The position numbers were made by a program, and so were the translations under genes. Positions 60,052-64,000 of a stretch of DNA of 64,000 bases are shown here, one piece after another. Each line of letters starts with the position of its first letter. The first letter of the stretch is position 1. The notes below the pieces were generated by a model. The model had not been told where the DNA came from. It saw only the letters and a program-made list of their open reading frames with translations, and did no database searches. This stretch comes from Lentzea xinjiangensis (lineage in GTDB: Bacteria; Actinomycetota; Actinomycetes; Mycobacteriales; Pseudonocardiaceae): positions 124,001-188,000 of the forward strand of contig NZ_FOFR01000003.1 in the NCBI RefSeq assembly GCF_900110955.1. Direction: 5' to 3'.

Positions 60052-60333
60052 CTACGACTTGACGAGGCGGCCGATCGCCGCCGACGCCTCCGCCAGCTTC
60101 TCCTCGGCCACCGGGCCGCCTTCGGCGACCGCCTGGGCCACACAATGCTTCAGGTGCTCGTCGAGCAAGCCCAGCGACACCGCCTGCAGCGCCTTCGTGG
60201 CGGCGCTGATCTGGGTGAGCACGTCGATGCAGTATTCGTCGTTCTCGACCATGCGCTGGAGGCCGCGGATCTGTCCCTCGATGCGGCGCAGTCGCTTGAG
60301 GTATGCGTCCTTGTCCGAGGTGTACCCGTGCAT
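60052..60333 (-). CDS. csoR: CsoR-family copper-sensing repressor
   Basis: 93 residues, all-helical DUF156 protein. Metal ligands Cys 35 (EYCIDVL), His 60 and Cys 64 (LLDEHLKHC) match the copper-binding set of CsoR, with the second-shell Tyr/Glu of the W-x-Y-z fingerprint partly present. It binds Cu(I) and releases DNA. ATG at 60333 is conventional. No copper-ATPase or chaperone gene is adjacent; the likely operator is just upstream of its own start. Confidence 0.9.
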   Translation of the reverse strand: MHGYTSDKDAYLKRLRRIEGQIRGLQRMVENDEYCIDVLTQISAATKALQAVSLGLLDEHLKHCVAQAVAEGGPVAEEKLAEASAAIGRLVKS

Positions 60334-60350
60334 CGGCTCCTGACCTTCCC

Positions 60351-60379
60351 TACCCCTGGCGGGTATGTCGAGGATACCC
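60351..60379. promoter_or_regulatory. Candidate CsoR operator
   Basis: Overlapping dyads TACCC-CTGGC-GGGTA (60351-60365) and GGGTAT-N7-ATACCC (60361-60379), 18 to 46 bp upstream of the csoR start. GTATACCCC/GGGGTATAC-like dyads are known CsoR sites in mycobacteria and bacilli, so autoregulation is likely. Confidence 0.65.
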
Positions 60380-60554
60380 GCACCGGATGGGGGCGCGTTA
60401 TGTCCGGCGCTGCTCCGTCAGCGGGAATGTCGAAGCGTCCAGCAAGCCCAGCAACGGGACGAAGTGAGACCCACTAGCTCACATTTTGGACCCATAACAC
60501 CCCTGTGGTTTACCGGGGAAATGACCCGACCGGGCGGTTGGGGTCACATTTTAG

Positions 60555-60576
60555 CGGCGAAAGGTTCGCCGTTTTT
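60555..60576 (+). terminator. Terminator-like hairpin upstream of lsr2
   Basis: 7-bp stem cggcgaa (60555-60561) / ttcgccg (60565-60571), 3-nt loop, then TTTTT. It faces lsr2 and ends 81 bp before its start codon. As there is no upstream gene on this strand, it may act as a leader attenuator or may mark the end of a small RNA. Confidence 0.5.
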
Positions 60577-60602
60577 CGTCGTGTGGACTATGGTGTTGCC
60601 GG

Positions 60603-60633
60603 AGCACGCGGTTACGTCGAGGATCCGCGTGCT
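60603..60633 (+). promoter_or_regulatory. Second leader hairpin upstream of lsr2
   Basis: 9-bp stem agcacgcgg (60603-60611) / ccgcgtgct (60625-60633), 13-nt loop, ending 15 bp before the ribosome site GGAGGA of lsr2. It may modulate access to that site. Confidence 0.4.
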
Positions 60634-60657
60634 ATGTGAGTACCCAACGGAGGAACA

Positions 60658-60999
60658 GTGGCACAGCAGACCGTCGTCCAACTCATCGACGACCTCGACG
60701 GCGGAGAAGCCGACGAGACCGTGACCTTCGCACTTGACGGTGTCGAGTACGCCATCGACCTGTCGAAGGGAAATGCGGAGCGGCTTCGTGAGTCGCTGGC
60801 GGACTTCGTCGCCAAGGCTCGTCGTGCGGGTGGCCGCAAGCAGCGCAAGGGCACCGGCAAGTCCACCGTGAAGGCCAGCGACAAGGCCGAGGCGCAGCGC
60901 ATTCGTGACTGGGCTCGCGCGCAGGGGCACCAGATCTCGGACCGCGGTCGCATTCCGCAGAACCTGGTCGTGCAGTTCCAGGAAGCCCACGCCTCCTGA
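60658..60999 (+). CDS. lsr2: Lsr2 nucleoid-associated protein
   Basis: 113 residues. The N-terminal oligomerisation domain (VVQLIDDLDGGEADETVTFALDGVEYAIDLSKGNAERLRESLADFV) is followed by a basic linker and the DNA-binding domain with the AT-hook-like motif RGR (96-98, SDRGRIPQNLVVQF). It is an H-NS-like silencer of AT-rich or foreign DNA in actinobacteria. GTG at 60658 has a clear GGAGGA site. It stands alone with its own terminator. Confidence 0.95.
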   Translation: MAQQTVVQLIDDLDGGEADETVTFALDGVEYAIDLSKGNAERLRESLADFVAKARRAGGRKQRKGTGKSTVKASDKAEAQRIRDWARAQGHQISDRGRIPQNLVVQFQEAHAS

Positions 61000-61023
61000 C
61001 CTGCGCCAACAGCGAGGTTTTCC

Positions 61024-61051
61024 CACGCCGGCCGGTGTTCCGGCCGGCGTG
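61024..61051 (+). terminator. Terminator of lsr2
   Basis: 12-bp perfect stem cacgccggccgg (61024-61035) / ccggccggcgtg (61040-61051) with a 4-nt loop, 25 bp after the lsr2 stop. It faces the convergent pabAB gene. Confidence 0.8.
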
Positions 61052-61109
61052 TGGACCCGTCGGCGGCAAAGGCGTTCCGGTTCGTTCACACCATCCCCGG
61101 AACGTGGGA

Positions 61110-63095
61110 TCAACGACCAGGAAAGTCCGCTCCGAACAGGCGCAACACCGCAGTGGCCTTGACCGCCGTCTCCTCGAATTCCTCGTCGGCGCCGGACAGC
61201 GAGATGACTGCTCCGCCGACACCGAAACTCACCTGGTCGCCGTTCGCGACCAGCGTTCGGATGACGATGCTGAAGTCGGCCGCTCCGTTGAGCGAGAAGT
61301 AACCGAGCGCTCCCGAGTACACCCCACGTGGACCGGCTTCCAAGCCATCGAGGATCTGCATGGTCCGGATCTTCGGCGCACCGGTCATCGAACCACCGGG
61401 AAACGCGGCTCGAACACAACGCACCGCGGAACTGCCGGGCCGGAGCCGGGCCCGCACGGTGCTCACCAATTGGTGCACGGTCGCGTAGGTCTCGACGTCG
61501 AACAACCGCGTCACCTCGACCGAGCCCACTTCCGCGCAGGTGCCGAGATCGTTGCGGACGAGGTCCACGATCATCAGGTTCTCCGCCCGGTCCTTGACCG
61601 AACGGGCCAGCGTTGTGCGCAACATCTCGTCGGCCGCCGGATCACCACCCCGGGGGCGCGTCCCCTTGATCGGGGATGACTCCACGACACCACTCCGGTC
61701 GATCCGGATAAATCGTTCGGGTGACGTGCTGAGCACGGACAGGTCACCGAAACGCAGCAACGCGCCGAACGGAACGGGATTTGCGGCGCGAAGCAGCCGA
61801 TAAGTGTCCCACGGGTCGAGCGAGGCTCGCCACGTCATCATGTTCGTCAAGCAAGCCTCGTACGTCTCCCCCGCCGTGATCGCTTCCTGGCACGCGCTGA
61901 TCAGCTTCAGGTAGTGCGCGCGGGGATGGCGCAACGTCACGCCGGACACGACAGGCTGTGAAGGTTCGGCCAAATGCCGCAGATCTGCCAGAACCGCCGA
62001 AACCTCGTCGAACCACGGGTCGTCGACCAACGACAGCAAATAGACGTGCTCATCAACGTGGTCGAAGACGACGGCACGGTCCGCGAACAGGAACGACGCG
62101 TCGGGCTGTTCCGCTCGGTGTGCGAAGTCGCCGCCGCACTCCGCCTTCAGCTCGTAACCGAGGTATCCGACCCATCCCAGCGCGAAGTCGAACGGCACGT
62201 CGGGCTGCTCCACACCCCACGATGAGAGGTCTTCGTCCAGCCAGGAAAAGAACGAAGGACACGGCAGACGTGCGCCGTCGAGCGTGAGCACCTGGTCGGG
62301 CACGGAGTACTGCGCAACGCGCGCGAGTGGCCCGGAGGCGTCCCCCATGAACGAGAAGCGGCCGCCGGAGCCGCTGTCCAGCCAGAACGCGGTCTGAGAA
62401 GCCCCGTAGAGAGCCGCGAACGCTTCCTCCGCGTCCGCGGCCACGTCGAGCTTCCGCACGTGCACAGGTCGCTTCTGGGGCTTCGGGCGAACCACCACCG
62501 GTTCGGGCACGGCGGCGGTCCGGGTGGGGGTCAGGGCGCCGAAGTTCGCGAGCATCTCGCGCCCGAAGTCCGTGCAGATCGACTCGGGGTGGAACTGGAC
62601 GCCCCACGCCGGGCGGTCGAGAGCGCGCACACCCATCAGGACGGCGTCATCGCTCCACGCGATGGCCTCCAAAGAAGAAGGCAGCTCCGTGACCGCCAAC
62701 GAGTGGTAGCGCACCACGTCGAACGGCGACGGCAGCCCGGCGAACAGGTCGGCGCCCGTGTGCGTGACCGGGGAAACGATCCCGTGACGAGGCTCGGGTG
62801 CGGGTCCCACGACGGCGCCGTACGACAGGCACAGCCCTTGGTGGCCGAGGCACACCCCCAGCAACGGGAGCTCGGCGTGCTCGATCACCGCCCGGCAGAG
62901 CCCGAAGTCGGCGGGGTTGCCGGGGCGGCCGGGGCCGGGCGAGATCACCACGTTGTCGAACGACCGCAGCGAGGCGAGCCGGAAGCGCGGGTCGTCGTTG
63001 TGGACGACCACGGGCGCGACCCCGTTGACCTCGGCCAGGTGCTGGAAGAGGTTGAACGTGAAGGAGTCGTAGTTGTCGATGAGCAGAGTCCGCAT
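61110..63095 (-). CDS. pabAB: Fused aminodeoxychorismate synthase (PabA-PabB)
   Basis: 661 residues. The N-terminal glutamine amidotransferase (about 1-190) has GVCLGHQG with nucleophile Cys 82 and the HPES motif (VQFHPESI). After a linker comes an N-terminal PabB domain and the chorismate-binding domain, with SSPIKGTRPRG; the Lys in PIKGT is specific for aminodeoxychorismate synthase, whereas anthranilate synthase has PIAGT. FPGGSMTGAPK and GALGYFSLNGAADFSIVIRT follow. It makes 4-amino-4-deoxychorismate for folate, or for p-aminobenzoate-derived natural products, where such fusions are common. Confidence 0.93.
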   Translation of the reverse strand: MRTLLIDNYDSFTFNLFQHLAEVNGVAPVVVHNDDPRFRLASLRSFDNVVISPGPGRPGNPADFGLCRAVIEHAELPLLGVCLGHQGLCLSYGAVVGPAPEPRHGIVSPVTHTGADLFAGLPSPFDVVRYHSLAVTELPSSLEAIAWSDDAVLMGVRALDRPAWGVQFHPESICTDFGREMLANFGALTPTRTAAVPEPVVVRPKPQKRPVHVRKLDVAADAEEAFAALYGASQTAFWLDSGSGGRFSFMGDASGPLARVAQYSVPDQVLTLDGARLPCPSFFSWLDEDLSSWGVEQPDVPFDFALGWVGYLGYELKAECGGDFAHRAEQPDASFLFADRAVVFDHVDEHVYLLSLVDDPWFDEVSAVLADLRHLAEPSQPVVSGVTLRHPRAHYLKLISACQEAITAGETYEACLTNMMTWRASLDPWDTYRLLRAANPVPFGALLRFGDLSVLSTSPERFIRIDRSGVVESSPIKGTRPRGGDPAADEMLRTTLARSVKDRAENLMIVDLVRNDLGTCAEVGSVEVTRLFDVETYATVHQLVSTVRARLRPGSSAVRCVRAAFPGGSMTGAPKIRTMQILDGLEAGPRGVYSGALGYFSLNGAADFSIVIRTLVANGDQVSFGVGGAVISLSGADEEFEETAVKATAVLRLFGADFPGR

Positions 63096-63142
63096 TGCGG
63101 ACGGCACTCTACCTGGCAAAACACCCGATCGGAGGAACGAGG

Positions 63143-63171
63143 GAGGGCGGTCACGGACCGTGGCCGCCCTC
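63143..63171 (-). terminator. Hairpin between the 63188 gene and pabAB
   Basis: 12-bp stem gagggcggtcac (63143-63154) / gtggccgccctc (63160-63171), one G-T wobble, 5-nt loop. It lies 17 bp downstream of the 63188 stop on the minus strand. Confidence 0.7.
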
Positions 63172-63187
63172 GTGTCCCGGCGTGAGC

Positions 63188-63697
63188 TCAGCCGCTGACG
63201 CGGAACCGCGGGTCCGTCGCCAGCTCGGCCAGCTCCCGCTCGGTAAAGACGGGCCCGCCGAGCGCCGGGTGACCGCTGCCCCGGTACGCGTCGTCCTGGG
63301 CGATCGTCACGGTCGAGCCGTCCTGCGCCCGGTAGGTCGCCCACTTGTCGAGCTGGTCGCGCCCGCTCGGGTTGCTCAGCACGACGCCGACCCGGAGACC
63401 TCGGACGTCGTACACCTGGCAGGGGCCGCCCATGTTCCAGAACCCCCTGGCGAGCGCACACGGGTCAGCGGGCAGCGCCGGGTTCGGCGTGGACACCTCG
63501 ACGAGCAGCCAGCCCACCCCGCCGTCCTTGCGCACCGGCGTCTGGGCCATGTACTCCCACACCTCGACGGCGTCACCGTGGTCGGACGCCACCTGTCCCC
63601 GGGTCCTCTGCAGGTCGTAGGTCTGACCGGACTCGCGGGACCTGAGCTGCGGTGCCTCGTACCCGGCCGGCACCACGCCCTTCAGCTCGCCGGGCAA
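63188..63697 (-). CDS. Hypothetical protein, main part of a frameshifted gene
   Basis: 169 residues from TTG at 63697; not recognised. Soluble, with a domain VGWLLVEVSTPNPALPADPCALARGFWNMGGPCQVYDVRGLRVGVVLSNPSGRDQLDKWATYRAQDGSTVTIAQDDAYRG. The same frame remains coding-like upstream to about 63832 (LGRQLAKGAGQLLPSSVWGPEW) without a start codon. It appears to join the N-terminus starting at TTG 63909 in another frame. So it is probably the 3' part of one gene spanning 63188-63909 with a single frameshift near 63824-63832. Confidence 0.6.
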   Translation of the reverse strand: MPGELKGVVPAGYEAPQLRSRESGQTYDLQRTRGQVASDHGDAVEVWEYMAQTPVRKDGGVGWLLVEVSTPNPALPADPCALARGFWNMGGPCQVYDVRGLRVGVVLSNPSGRDQLDKWATYRAQDGSTVTIAQDDAYRGSGHPALGGPVFTERELAELATDPRFRVSG

Positions 63698-63824
63698 CCT
63701 CTGCGCCCGGTCGGTCTGCGGCCCGTTCGTGGCGGTGCGATCGGTCTGCCCGGCCGGCCACTCCGGTCCCCAGACCGACGACGGCAGGAGCTGCCCCGCC
63801 CCCTTCGCGAGCTGCCGGCCGAGA

Positions 63825-63909
63825 CCGGGTTCAGCGCGAAGGCCGAGCCGACCCCGAACCCGATCACCAGCACATGCTCGAAAGCGTTCTTGAGGTCTTG
63901 TTCGTTCAA
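63825..63909 (-). pseudogene. 5' part of the frameshifted gene
   Basis: TTG at 63909 with an AGGAGAGGG site starts MNEQDLKNAFEHVLVIGFGVGSAFALNP, a short N-terminus with a hydrophobic stretch. Beyond Pro 28 this frame becomes arginine-rich noise, while the frame one base away becomes coding-like. It also overlaps the stop of the upstream partial gene (TTGA, 63906-63909). A real frameshift or a sequence error near 63824-63832 would unify the gene. Confidence 0.5.
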
Positions 63910-64000
63910 CGAACCCTCTCCTGCCGTGAGAGCAGGCCGCGCAGCGCCTGCAGCCCCCGCGCGGCCTGGCTCTGACCGTTCCCTCCTAACACCGGAGAAC
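63906..64000 (-). CDS. C-terminal end of an unknown gene, cut by the window
   Basis: An open frame enters from the right edge on the minus strand and ends at TGA (63906-63908): SPVLGGNGQSQAARGLQALRGLLSRQERVR. The stop overlaps the TTG start of the next gene by 4 bp, a pattern of coupled genes seen throughout the window. Too little is visible to name it. Confidence 0.45.
   Translation of the reverse strand, partial: SPVLGGNGQSQAARGLQALRGLLSRQERVR

Larger units (their letters stand above)
60334..60657. other. csoR-lsr2 intergenic region
   Basis: 324 bp with no gene. It holds the csoR operator candidates (60351-60379), a terminator-like hairpin with U-tract (60555-60576) and a second hairpin in the lsr2 leader (60603-60633). 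It is clearly less GC-rich than the coding sequence around it, with several runs such as ATTTTGGA and ATTTTAG, as expected for promoter DNA. Confidence 0.6.

Overview
The window is a high-GC actinomycete chromosome segment, most likely from the order Pseudonocardiales (Lentzea/Saccharothrix/Amycolatopsis-like; the genus is inference). The evidence is very GC-rich third codon positions, many GTG/TTG starts, ATGA/GTGA stop-start overlaps, an Lsr2 nucleoid protein, a DUF3159 protein, an ANTAR response regulator of the PdtaR type, a short-variable-loop tRNA-Leu(CAA), and MmyB-type XRE regulators. No CRISPR array, rRNA, prophage or intact transposon is visible.

Layout. 1-1015: end of a lipase-like hydrolase. 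1069-6550: branched-chain amino-acid ABC importer, livJ-H-M-G-F, read leftward. 6776-14764: secreted protein, ANTAR regulator, two lipoprotein/membrane genes, a thiamine-diphosphate enzyme, a PMT-type glycosyltransferase and a DinB-like protein. 16533-22541: a catabolic operon behind a divergent LysR gene: aldehyde dehydrogenase, FAD amine oxidase, Glu/Leu-type dehydrogenase, CaiB CoA-transferase and glutaryl-CoA dehydrogenase. Together these outline a lysine/pipecolate to glutaryl-CoA route. 23184-28591: secreted cyclophilin, lipoprotein, NarL-type two-component pair, and a divergent ABC-FtsX exporter. 28646-32630: orphan antitoxin-like protein, a membrane-anchored NACHT-like NTPase, and two small secreted genes. 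33054-41042: RecQ, secreted S15 peptidase, maleylacetate reductase, an MprF-like remnant and a large LuxR regulator. 41039-43383: tandem LysE exporters, GNAT and a lipoprotein. 43475-48805: citrate-type two-component system divergent from a tripartite tricarboxylate transporter (tctC-B-A), closed by a clear intrinsic terminator. 48885-50434: an XRE regulator of ClgR type facing a clpP pair, one member of which lacks the catalytic serine. 50536-56215: MFS exporter, DUF3159 protein, a self-contained P450/ferredoxin/ferredoxin-reductase operon and a divergent MarR gene. 56.4-59.8 kb: a decayed patch with IS3-family remnants around a tautomerase/SDR/XRE group and a kelch pseudogene with an internal TGA. 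59928-64000: tRNA-Leu, csoR, lsr2 with a structured leader, fused pabAB, and a frameshifted gene pair at the edge.

How the parts work together. Most of the window is nutrient uptake and catabolism (liv, tct, the lysine-type operon, peptidase, cyclophilin) with local one- and two-component regulators. The most unusual points are the serine-less ClpP paralog, the use of a Glu/Leu-type dehydrogenase where an aminotransferase would be expected, paired palindromes upstream of livJ, and hairpins in the lsr2 leader.
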